In this document: in pieces, positions 54,417-62,068 of the stretch | Layout of the letters: each line of letters starts with the position of its first letter | Position numbering within the stretch: position 1 is the stretch's first letter | DNA from: Planctomycetota bacterium | Lineage (GTDB): Bacteria; Planctomycetota; Phycisphaerae; WQYP01 | DNA: 64,000 nt | Assembly: GCA_021800165.1 (NCBI GenBank) | Contig: JAJYZF010000012.1 | Location: 1 to 64,000, forward strand | Reading direction: 5' to 3' | The notes under the pieces: generated by a model | Told to the model about the DNA's origin: nothing | Database searches by the model: none | Seen by the model: only the letters and a program-made list of their open reading frames with translations | Made by a program: the position numbers and the translations under genes

Positions 54417-54988
54417 GAAGTTGCAGGTGCGGCATCTCCGCGGATCAGCAGGTCCAACAAACCGGTTTCCGGATTCATCACCAATCCATGCACGCATACA
54501 TCGCCCGGCAAGAGCGGGTGGCGGCGAACCATCTCCACGCTTTGCCGAACTCCATCTTCCACGCGGTCGAAGCCGGCCAGCCACGCCTGAAGGTTGATAC
54601 CGGCATTTTCCAGCGTGGCCAACACCTGATCACTCACACCACGCTGCCGCATTTTCTCCAGTACGCCCTGGCAGTTCAATCCAGCCATGCCGCAACCATG
54701 GTGGCCGACGACGGCGATTTCTCTGGCACCCAACTCATACACGGCCACCAGAATACTGCGCATCACACTGCCAAACGGATGGGAAACAATGGCCCCGGCG
54801 TTCTTGATGAGCTTGACATCGCCGTTACGCACACCCATGGCCTGAGGCAAAAGTTCCACGAGCCTGGTGTCCATGCAGGTCAAAATGACCAGCCGTTTGG
54901 AGGGAAAACGATCGGTGCGCAGCGGTTCATATTCGCGGTGCTCCACAAAGCTGCGGTTGTGGGCCAGAATTTCATCGAGAATGGCCAT
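54413..54988 (-). CDS. Beta-type carbonic anhydrase
   Basis: A 191-aa zinc enzyme of the beta class, which interconverts CO2 and bicarbonate. Zinc and active-site residues: Cys and Asp/Arg in LTCMDTRLVE, and His/Cys in VVGHHGCGM. IKNAGAIVSHPFGSVMRSI is the conserved dimer/active-site stretch. The protein is of the shorter type seen in many bacteria. It is probably cytoplasmic; no signal peptide is seen. Confidence 0.94.
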   Translation of the reverse strand: MAILDEILAHNRSFVEHREYEPLRTDRFPSKRLVILTCMDTRLVELLPQAMGVRNGDVKLIKNAGAIVSHPFGSVMRSILVAVYELGAREIAVVGHHGCGMAGLNCQGVLEKMRQRGVSDQVLATLENAGINLQAWLAGFDRVEDGVRQSVEMVRRHPLLPGDVCVHGLVMNPETGLLDLLIRGDAAPATS

Positions 54989-55019
54989 AGGACGTTATTT
55001 TTCCACCAAAACCACGCGA

Positions 55020-55811
55020 TCAAAACGGCACGTTAAGCCGCAGCCCATCATAGCAGATTTTTATGGGCCCGGGCAAATCGGCTTCGGCCTGGGCATGAAA
55101 AACATCATGGGAAAGATGGGTGAGAAACGCCCGCCCCGGCTGAAGTTTTTTTATGACCGCAATAGCCTGCGCAAAAGAAAAATGCGTCGGGTGGGGGTGC
55201 GGCCGCAGGGCGTCAATAATCAGGGTATCCAGATTTTCAAGTAAGGCCATGGACGACGGAAGAATTTGCGAGCAATCCGTGCAATAGGCAAACTTACCGA
55301 TACGAAAGCCAAGCACGTCGCCGGCTCCGTGCCGGAGCGGAATGGGTATCCACCTGCGGCCTCCAAGCTCAAACGGGCCGTTGATGAGATGCGGCACCAG
55401 TTCCGGTCGATAGACGCCGCTGTCCGCGGGTTTGCTAAAGGCGTACGGAAAGGCTCGCTGTAAGACCTCAAGCGTCTGGGCATTCGCGTAGACTCCAATG
55501 GGGCGCCCCAGCAGAGTATTGTAGCGGCGGATGTCATCAAGGCCGAAGATGTGGTCGGCATGGCCATGGGTGAATACGACGGCCTCCACACGATCGAGCG
55601 CATTGCCCACGGCCTGAAGGCGCAGTTCGGGAGCCGTATCAATCAGAATTTCGTGCTGGTCATAACCAACGGCCACACTGCACCGCATGCGACGATCACG
55701 CGGGTCGGCACTGGAGCATACTGGGCAATGGCAGCCGATCATGGGAACACCGGCGGAAGTACCCGAGCCAAGCACGGTAATTTGCAAGTCGAATGTTTGG
55801 CTCATAGGCAC
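55020..55811 (-). CDS. PhnP-like metallo-beta-lactamase-fold hydrolase
   Basis: A 263-aa metal-dependent hydrolase of the PhnP/RNase-Z-like branch. It begins with QITVLGSGTSAGVPMIGCHCPVC, a cysteine pattern characteristic of PhnP relatives, then LIDTAPELRLQ, the metal motif VFTHGHADHIFGLDDIR, and the late ligands in CTDCSQIL, DALRPHPHPTHFSF and FLTHLSHDV. PhnP proteins cleave cyclic ribose phosphates, but no phn genes are here. ATG 55805 is an alternative to GTG 55811. Confidence 0.9.
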   Translation of the reverse strand: MPMSQTFDLQITVLGSGTSAGVPMIGCHCPVCSSADPRDRRMRCSVAVGYDQHEILIDTAPELRLQAVGNALDRVEAVVFTHGHADHIFGLDDIRRYNTLLGRPIGVYANAQTLEVLQRAFPYAFSKPADSGVYRPELVPHLINGPFELGGRRWIPIPLRHGAGDVLGFRIGKFAYCTDCSQILPSSMALLENLDTLIIDALRPHPHPTHFSFAQAIAVIKKLQPGRAFLTHLSHDVFHAQAEADLPGPIKICYDGLRLNVPF

Positions 55812-56030
55812 TCACTGGGGCCGCGGAAAAAAGCCGCCTTCCGGCACGCTTACAAACGATTCAATTATACCCCGGAATGCGAAAATTTGCGGCAGGCATC
55901 GCAACGCTGAAAAATCACGTTGGGTACCGGTTTTGCAGTCATTTGAGAAATCTGCCAAAACGGGTATATTGGGGGCGTTTGAATTCGGTCGATCCGATTC
56001 CAGAGCCTTATTACTGTGGAGAAATATATC

Positions 56031-56351
56031 ATGTCGTTGGATCCCAGTTTGCGTGGAAAGAGCACCTTGGAACGCCACCGCAACGTCCTTAAGCGGTCGG
56101 AGCGCATTGCCTTTCTGGAAGATCAGGAAAAATGGAGCCAGGAAAAATCGTCCGTATTTGCCTTGCTAAAGGTGGCCCATCGCAAGGCGTCGGCAGGTAA
56201 GAAGCCGGCGAAGACGGAAGCTGCTGAAGGTGCAACGGTAGCCGCAACTCCAGCGGGTACAGCCACGCCTGCGGCAACCGCAGCCAAGGCCGCGCCGGCC
56301 AAAGGTGCCCCTGTCAAGGCCGCGGCCCCAGCCGCCAAAGCCAAAAAATAG
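56031..56351 (+). CDS. PVC-type small basic protein
   Basis: A 106-aa protein whose first 60 residues (SLDPSLRGKSTLERHRNVLKRSERIAFLEDQEKW … SVFALLKVAHRK) match the small basic protein family of Chlamydiae, Verrucomicrobia and Planctomycetes as I recall it. These are thought to associate with the translation machinery, but the role is not established. A tail of about 45 residues rich in Ala, Lys, Pro and Thr follows, longer than in most members. ATG 56031 has GGAG upstream; the ORF-track start at 56016 is a GTG inside that site. Confidence 0.85.
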   Translation: MSLDPSLRGKSTLERHRNVLKRSERIAFLEDQEKWSQEKSSVFALLKVAHRKASAGKKPAKTEAAEGATVAATPAGTATPAATAAKAAPAKGAPVKAAAPAAKAKK

Positions 56352-56468
56352 CCACCGTCCACCCATCACTGACTGTTGGTGGATTCCGCCGCTGCAACCG
56401 CGTGCTGCGGGCAAGTTGCGCCTGAATGCCCATGCCGCACCGAACACGCCCGTCAATGGAAGGTTGCC

Positions 56469-57149
56469 ATGGCCAAAACCATTCCCATTCGTCGGCCACC
56501 CTTCATCAGCGCCAACGCCTTGCTGGCGGTGGTGGCGGCATTACTCTTGGGCCTGTGGCTGGGGAAGCACTTAGCGGGGCCAACGACTTTTCATCCTGGT
56601 CCCTCAACCGCCATGCAGGTTTATTTTTCTCCCAATGGCGGAGCTACCCACGCCTTGACGGACTTAATCGACCACGCCACCAAAAGTGTGTGGGTGGAAG
56701 CTTATTCCTTTACCAGCCGTCCGCTGATCCGGGCGTTGGTACGTGCCCACCAGCGCGGACTGGATGTGGAAATAATCCTGGATAAATCCCATCTGCTTAA
56801 GAAGAATTACCGCACCCGGCGTTACACACGCCGACCAAGCCCGGCCCTGAAAGCCTTCTATACCGCCGGCATTCCCACCTACATCGATGCCCGGTACCTC
56901 ATTGCCCATAACAAGGTGATGCTTATTGACGGCCGGATTATCTGCACGGGCAGCTTTAACTACAGCTACGCCGCCGCCAAATTCAATGCCGAAAATATGC
57001 TCGTGATCCGAAATGTGCCCGGCCTTTTCAACCAATACCAAGCCAATTTTGAATTCCACCGACGAACCAGCCAACGGTATCATCCGGGATTGGTGCTGCG
57101 GCATGTATTTCACTGGTCCAGCCGCAACCGTGTCACGGATCTTAAATAA
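56469..57149 (+). CDS. Membrane-anchored single-HKD phospholipase-D-like protein
   Basis: A 226-aa protein with an N-terminal membrane anchor (about residues 15-35, ALLAVVAALLLGLWLG) and one PLD domain (about 50-215). The HKD motif is HNKVMLIDGRIICTGSFNYS. Single-HKD proteins of this type resemble the Nuc endonuclease family and act as dimers. A role in nucleic acid or lipid cleavage outside the cytoplasm is inferred. The start has GGAAGG upstream; the longer track ORF adds 31 unlikely codons. It lies 117 bases after the small basic protein gene. Confidence 0.88.
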   Translation: MAKTIPIRRPPFISANALLAVVAALLLGLWLGKHLAGPTTFHPGPSTAMQVYFSPNGGATHALTDLIDHATKSVWVEAYSFTSRPLIRALVRAHQRGLDVEIILDKSHLLKKNYRTRRYTRRPSPALKAFYTAGIPTYIDARYLIAHNKVMLIDGRIICTGSFNYSYAAAKFNAENMLVIRNVPGLFNQYQANFEFHRRTSQRYHPGLVLRHVFHWSSRNRVTDLK

Positions 57150-57152
57150 GCA

Positions 57153-57175
57153 TTACCCCGGCCCCACTGGGGTAA
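57153..57175. terminator. Hairpin after the PLD gene
   Basis: TTACCCC and GGGGTAA pair across a 9-base GC-rich loop three bases after the stop codon; AAAAGG follows, so on this strand there is no U-run. A weak candidate terminator. Confidence 0.4.
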
Positions 57176-57354
57176 AAAGGGCTTCGCAACTTGGCACGCG
57201 GGGCAGTAAAATACCGACAGGCCGTGACCAAGCCGGAAACCTTGGGTATCGGAACCATCGGCTTGATTCTAAGCCGCGTTGCGGATAGAGTAAGTAACGC
57301 ATACTTAACCTGTAGGCGATGTATGTAATAGCCTTTTGGCTTGGAGTATTTTTT

Positions 57355-57993
57355 ATGATGCAGACCAAAGCCGAAAATATCGTCTGGCATGCCGCGAAAG
57401 TAACCCGCCAGCAGCGCACCGAGATTTTTGGTACCGCCCCCTGTGTCGTCTGGCTCACCGGCCTTTCCGGGTGCGGCAAATCCACCATTGCCGTAAAATT
57501 GGAACAACAGCTTTTAGCCCACGGTCATCCGGCTTATGTTCTAGATGGGGATAACCTTCGCCACGGCCTGAATCGCGATCTAAGCTTTTCCGCCGCCGAT
57601 CGATCAGAAAATATCCGCCGCGTTGGTGAGGTGGCCAAATTGCTCAGCGATGCCGGATTTATCGCCATTGTCAGCCTGATCAGCCCCTATAAAAAGGATC
57701 GCGGCACAGCCCGCCAACTGCTTGGCCCGGAAGAGTTTATCGAGGTGTTCGTCGATGCTCCGCTGGAAATTTGTCGCCAGCGAGATCCCAAGGGTCTTTA
57801 TAAAAAAGCTGATGCCGCCATTGCCGCGGGTAAACCCATGATGATGACCGGCGTGGATGCACCCTACGAACCGCCGGAGGCACCGGAGCTGCACCTGGCC
57901 ACGGACCGACAATCCGTCGAGCAGTGCGTCCAGCAGATACTGGACTATCTTTGGCAACACCGACGATTGCTGCCCCCAAAAAAAGACCAGTAA
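57355..57993 (+). CDS. cysC: Adenylylsulfate kinase
   Basis: A 212-aa APS kinase that makes PAPS from APS and ATP. Walker A VVWLTGLSGCGKSTIAV, the nucleotide strand VLDGDNLRHGLNRDLSFS, and VSLISPYKKDRGTARQL. The first ~30 residues (AENIVWHAAKVTRQQR) match the usual CysC start; ATG 57355 follows GGAG, and 12 upstream residues of the track ORF were dropped. The next two genes are a PHP phosphatase and cysH, so it starts a sulfate-assimilation operon. No sulfate adenylyltransferase gene is in the window. Confidence 0.95.
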   Translation: MMQTKAENIVWHAAKVTRQQRTEIFGTAPCVVWLTGLSGCGKSTIAVKLEQQLLAHGHPAYVLDGDNLRHGLNRDLSFSAADRSENIRRVGEVAKLLSDAGFIAIVSLISPYKKDRGTARQLLGPEEFIEVFVDAPLEICRQRDPKGLYKKADAAIAAGKPMMMTGVDAPYEPPEAPELHLATDRQSVEQCVQQILDYLWQHRRLLPPKKDQ

Positions 57994-58018
57994 ACCTTCG
58001 CGAAGTAAGGACTTTTCA

Positions 58019-58951
58019 ATGCCATCTGCACCCTACGTTGATTTACACAGCCATTCCACCGCCAGCGACGGCACATTGACTCCAACGGAGTTGGTCAACG
58101 CAGCGCAACGGGTGGGCTTGGCGGGTCTGGCCCTGACCGACCATGACACCGGCAACGGATTGCTGGAAGCTCAGGCAGAAGCGGCACGTATCGGCCTGCG
58201 CTTTGTGCCGGGCATTGAAATTACCGCGGAATTTCGCCCGCCCGTGGCCATGGACATTCTCGGACATTTTATCGATCCAACCTCATCGGCACTGCAACAA
58301 ATGAGCCACCTGTTGATAGAAGCCCGCGATTCACGTAATCCTAAAATCATAGCCCGACTCAACGAACTCGGCTGCAATATCACTCTGGAACAGGCCCAAG
58401 CCATCGCCCACAAAAAGATCCCCGCCGGGCAACCCTTTGTGCTGGGTCGGCCACACATTGCCCAGGCTTTGGTGGATTCCGGCTGCGTGGCCTCCGTCAA
58501 GCAGGCTTTTGATGTATATCTAGGCTCGGGGGGGTCCGCCTACTTTGATAAAGCTCGCCTGACCCCGCGCCAAGCCATTGAGTGCATTCACAACGCCGGC
58601 GGTTTGGCCACGCTGGCCCACCCCGTGCATCTGGCCATTGTCAACCCCACGGAGTTGCAAACGCTGGTGGCCGGCCTGGTGGACCTGGGACTTGATGGCA
58701 TCGAAGTCTGGCATGCCGACCATCGACCGCAAGACTGCCAATTATTTCTAAGCATTGCCCACCGTTACAATCTCGCCGTAACCGGTGGATCCGATTTTCA
58801 TGGCCGCAACAAACCCGATGTGGCCCTGGGTCTGGGTAAAGGGAACGTGGCGGTGCCGGTGGCGGTACTCAACGATCTCGAAGCGCGTTGGCACCAGCGT
58901 AGCGGTACCTTCGCCGCACCGGCCTCCCCACGAACAGGGGAGACTTTATGA
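58019..58951 (+). CDS. PHP-domain phosphoesterase (RnmA/TrpH-like), probable PAP phosphatase
   Basis: A 310-aa PHP-domain protein with the metal motifs DLHSHSTASDGTLTP, ALTDHDTGNG, H-rich LATLAHPVHLA and TGGSDFHGRNKPDV. This matches the YciV/TrpH (RnmA) family, which cleaves 3',5'-bisphosphate nucleotides such as PAP and also trims RNA. Its position between cysC and cysH fits removal of PAP, the product of PAPS reduction. ATG 58019 follows AAGGA; the track ORF extends backwards over cysC and is wrong. It overlaps cysH by four bases. Confidence 0.9.
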   Translation: MPSAPYVDLHSHSTASDGTLTPTELVNAAQRVGLAGLALTDHDTGNGLLEAQAEAARIGLRFVPGIEITAEFRPPVAMDILGHFIDPTSSALQQMSHLLIEARDSRNPKIIARLNELGCNITLEQAQAIAHKKIPAGQPFVLGRPHIAQALVDSGCVASVKQAFDVYLGSGGSAYFDKARLTPRQAIECIHNAGGLATLAHPVHLAIVNPTELQTLVAGLVDLGLDGIEVWHADHRPQDCQLFLSIAHRYNLAVTGGSDFHGRNKPDVALGLGKGNVAVPVAVLNDLEARWHQRSGTFAAPASPRTGETL

Positions 58952-59700
58952 ACCCATCCATTGATTCACCATCTCCGGCCGCCGCCCGCCTCGACCCGGA
59001 AGGTCTGTCTCAACGCTTTGCCGCTGGTGCGCCGTCCGAAATTATTCAGTGGGCCGTCGATACGTTCGGAGATAGCCTGCTCATGACCAGCAGTTTCGGT
59101 GCCGAGAGCATGTGCCTCATCCACCTGCTCACGCGCGTCAAGCCGGATGTGCGTATTGTATTGGTGAATACCGGCTATTTATTCCACCAAACCCTGATCT
59201 TTATGGAAGAAATGCGCCGGCGCTACGGCTTAAACGTGCTGGAATACCATTCACATCATGACCCCCTGGTGTATCTGACCGTCCACGGCGAAACGGACCC
59301 ACGGATACGGCGCAATGTGGATGCCTGCTGCCGCGATAATAAAAACGAAGTTTTTGACCGGGCCATGCGGGAACTGGCTCCGGCGGCGTGGGTTCGTGGC
59401 GTCCGCGCCGATCAATCCGCCACCAGATCCAGGATGAAAGTGGTGGAGTGGAATGCCCGGATAAACGCCTGGGCCATCTCGCCGCTGCTGAACTGGGACC
59501 ACCGGCGCATTTTTGAGTATATGAAGCACAACAACCTGCCCTTTCATCCACTGTGGCAACAAGGCTACGTTTCCATCGGATGCAACCCCGAAACCTGCAC
59601 CCGCCCCATTGCGGCGGACAGCGATCCGCGGCAGGGCCGATGGGCCGGACTGGATAAAAAGGAGTGCGGCATCCACCTAGATCAAGGAGCGGGAATCTAG
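58948..59700 (+). CDS. cysH: Phosphoadenylylsulfate/adenylylsulfate reductase
   Basis: A 250-aa reductase of the CysH family, which forms sulfite from PAPS or APS with thioredoxin. It has the PP-loop region SLLMTSSFGAESM, the catalytic Cys in DKKECGIH (C240), and the iron-sulfur type cysteines CC (C127-C128) plus C212/C217. The second pair is unusual: CNPETC has four residues between the cysteines, where Fe-S enzymes normally have CxxC. cysC in the same operon suggests PAPS use. Overlap ATGA with the PHP gene means coupled translation. Confidence 0.93.
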   Translation: MNPSIDSPSPAAARLDPEGLSQRFAAGAPSEIIQWAVDTFGDSLLMTSSFGAESMCLIHLLTRVKPDVRIVLVNTGYLFHQTLIFMEEMRRRYGLNVLEYHSHHDPLVYLTVHGETDPRIRRNVDACCRDNKNEVFDRAMRELAPAAWVRGVRADQSATRSRMKVVEWNARINAWAISPLLNWDHRRIFEYMKHNNLPFHPLWQQGYVSIGCNPETCTRPIAADSDPRQGRWAGLDKKECGIHLDQGAGI

Positions 59701-59721
59701 TGCTCGGTCAGCGCACTAGCC

Positions 59722-60936
59722 CTACAGCCACCAGCGCATGCTCCAGGCGAGCATGGCCAAAAATCGTGTCCGCACGGAATATCGGGCGACATCGCGGAGT
59801 CTTACCTGGCGACTGCGGCGTATCTCGTGGCGACAGATGCGCCTGGCCATGGCGGCGAATTTGTCGGACCGAATCACAGCCATGAATTCCAGGTTGGTGT
59901 ACAAACTCCGTGGGTCCATATTGGCGGAACCCAGAATTGTCCACTGCCGATCAATCACAACGAGCTTGGTATGCATCATCCGGGTCGTGCGTTCATGAAT
60001 GGCAAAGCCGGCCCGCAGCAGTCTCTTGTATAAATACAATGTGGCGTAGCGGGCCACGCGTACATCCGGCCGGGCCGGCACTATGATACGTACCCGAATT
60101 CGGCGGTTGCCCAGCCGGGTCAAGGCGAACATCACCCGCCCGACCGGAATAAAATAAGCCATGGCGATCACCACGCTGTGCTGCGCCCCGCGCAGCATTC
60201 GTCGATAGACCCGCGGGGCCCGGCTGAATTTAAGGCCCGGACCGGAATCAAAAAAATGAATGGATTCCGCTCCGTCGGACAGGTTCACCCGCCGATACGC
60301 CGTCGGCCTGCGCGAGAGGCGAAGACCCTTCGCATGCGCCCACGACCGCTCGAATGATTCGGCCACCTGCCGCTGTTGTGGCCCTTCCATGCGAATATGC
60401 AAGTCACGCCATCCGGTCATCGGAGCAGCCTGATCGTCCAAATTCAAGTACCGCCGGTCGCGACCATGATCGATGATGTTCATCCCGCCGAAATACGCGC
60501 ACGTGTCATCCACCACCAGCAGTTTGCGATGATCCCGCCGGTTCAAAATGGTGAAGAACCTCACCTTGCGCAGCGACTCCCAGAGATTATGATATGCATG
60601 CGCCCGTACGCCCGCCTCGCGCATGGTTGAGAAAAAGGCCAATGGCGTGGCCGTCGAACCGACGGCATCATAGAGTAAGCGAACATCCAGACCGTCTCCG
60701 GCCCGACGCATCAAGGCTTCGGCAATGGCGGTGCCGCTGGCGTCTTCCGCGAAGATGTAGGTTTCCATCCAGATGTGGTGCTTGGCCTGATCGATGTCGC
60801 CAAGCATGGACTCGAATAACGCCGGGGCCTCGGTAAACACATCCAAACGGTGATCCGCTACGATCACTGATTCGCGAATCGCCGCCGCAGATGAGGCAGA
60901 CGCCCGCGGTTCGCCGTCAGCATCAATCAGATCCAT
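59722..60936 (-). CDS. Cardiolipin-synthase-like phospholipase D protein
   Basis: A PLD-superfamily protein of about 404 aa with two HKD motifs: HRKLLVVDDTCAYFGGMN and HTKLVVIDRQWTILGSANMD. This double pattern is typical of ClsB-like cardiolipin synthases. No N-terminal membrane helices are seen, in contrast to ClsA, and the C-terminus is strongly basic. It would join phosphatidylglycerol units into cardiolipin at the membrane. The ATG at 60936 has GGACGG upstream; GTG 60999 and ATG 60981 are alternatives. Confidence 0.9.
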   Translation of the reverse strand: MDLIDADGEPRASASSAAAIRESVIVADHRLDVFTEAPALFESMLGDIDQAKHHIWMETYIFAEDASGTAIAEALMRRAGDGLDVRLLYDAVGSTATPLAFFSTMREAGVRAHAYHNLWESLRKVRFFTILNRRDHRKLLVVDDTCAYFGGMNIIDHGRDRRYLNLDDQAAPMTGWRDLHIRMEGPQQRQVAESFERSWAHAKGLRLSRRPTAYRRVNLSDGAESIHFFDSGPGLKFSRAPRVYRRMLRGAQHSVVIAMAYFIPVGRVMFALTRLGNRRIRVRIIVPARPDVRVARYATLYLYKRLLRAGFAIHERTTRMMHTKLVVIDRQWTILGSANMDPRSLYTNLEFMAVIRSDKFAAMARRICRHEIRRSRQVRLRDVARYSVRTRFLAMLAWSMRWWL

Positions 60937-61021
60937 GTTTAACCGTCCACGCCCGCACCCGGATGGGAAGATACCCACCATCCGATCAAGCCGTTCCACC
61001 GTCGACCAGCCGGACGCGATG

Positions 61022-61387
61022 CTATTTAGCGCAGTCCACCAAGCGGTGCACTGATGCCGGCACCAAGCAGATGAACACCAGATCTTCGCCGCCGGTATTC
61101 ACAAATTGATGCAATTCGTTAGGTGACACGAAAATAACATCGCCCGGCACAATCTCCCGCACACCCTGGGCGCTCAAAGCCGTTCCCCGCCCGGCCACCA
61201 CGAGAATTTCATGTTCATAATCATGTTGATGCCGCGGGGTATTGCCGCCCGGGGCCACGCTGAACTTGCGCATGGCAAAGTTCGGACATTGGTCCTGCGG
61301 ACCAAGCAGCATCTGCATACTCACTCGATACGCTCCGGGCATGGTGACCGGAACCGACGGAACGGATGCTGAACCCTTGATGATCAT
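61022..61387 (-). CDS. Cupin-domain protein
   Basis: A 121-aa single-domain cupin. Motif 1 is GGNTPRHQHDYEHEILVVAGRG (metal His/Glu), motif 2 is GDVIFVSPNELHQFVNTGGEDL. The ribosome site AGGAG is good. Such small cupins bind a metal and act as enzymes, isomerases or sugar-binding proteins; the substrate is unknown. It lies 30 bases downstream of ndk and probably shares its transcript. Confidence 0.9.
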   Translation of the reverse strand: MIIKGSASVPSVPVTMPGAYRVSMQMLLGPQDQCPNFAMRKFSVAPGGNTPRHQHDYEHEILVVAGRGTALSAQGVREIVPGDVIFVSPNELHQFVNTGGEDLVFICLVPASVHRLVDCAK

Positions 61388-61417
61388 CAGAATCTCCTGG
61401 CCGCCACAAAATACCGC

Positions 61418-61888
61418 CTACTGCGGCTGACCGCCGGAATAATCGTATACCCATTCACAAGAAGTCAATTTGTATTCCACCAGCTCTGTCGGTGGAAAAA
61501 AGCGGGCCAACTCGGCCGCCGCCGTTTCCGGAGAATCGCTGCCATGGATAAGGTTGAAACTGCTGGAAAGGCCGAAATCCCCCCGAATAGTGCCCGGTTC
61601 CGCTTTGAACCCAAACGTGGCCCCCATCATCTTTCGAGATACATCAATGGCATTATTGCCTTGCAGCGCCAAGACCACCACCGGTCCCCCGGTCATGAAC
61701 CGAATCAAACCGTCATAAAAGGGCTTTCCCTTATGCACGGCATAGTGTTCCTGGGCCAGAGCGGGGGAAATCCGCATCATCTTCATGCCAATAACTTGCA
61801 GGCCGCGGCGTTCAAAACGACCGACAATTTCGCCGATCAGGCCACGCTGTACCCCATCCGGCTTTACAATAATTAATGTTCTCTGCAT
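61418..61888 (-). CDS. ndk: Nucleoside diphosphate kinase
   Basis: A 156-aa NDK, which balances nucleoside triphosphate pools by moving phosphate from ATP. It has the family start TLIIVKPDGVQRGLIGEI, GKPFYDGLIRFMTGGPVV, and the catalytic His in NLIHGSDSPETAAAELARFF. The GTIRGDF region is also intact. AGGA precedes the start. A good promoter lies just upstream. Downstream is a cupin gene. Confidence 0.96.
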   Translation of the reverse strand: MQRTLIIVKPDGVQRGLIGEIVGRFERRGLQVIGMKMMRISPALAQEHYAVHKGKPFYDGLIRFMTGGPVVVLALQGNNAIDVSRKMMGATFGFKAEPGTIRGDFGLSSSFNLIHGSDSPETAAAELARFFPPTELVEYKLTSCEWVYDYSGGQPQ

Positions 61889-61927
61889 GATTGATCCTGT
61901 CGAAATCCACTCACTTCAGCCTCCGTT

Positions 61928-61955
61928 ATATTACTCAGTTAACCCCTGATGGCAA
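61928..61955 (-). promoter_or_regulatory. Promoter of ndk, overlapping a hairpin
   Basis: On the minus strand TTGCCA (61955-61950) and TAATAT (61933-61928) are 16 bases apart. The -35 box overlaps an 8-bp inverted repeat (CCTGATGG at 61945-61952, CCATCAGG at 61968-61975), which also lies downstream of the ABC transporter gene and could be its terminator or an operator. Confidence 0.5.
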
Positions 61956-62068
61956 GCCCGCGATGCCCCATCAGGTATTCCCGGTGTTGGTTCCCCATCC
62001 TTGCCCCGACACCGCCGGCCGACCGACACCTTAAGCCCGTGGCCAAAGCTTATCGGGCCACCAAGGTC

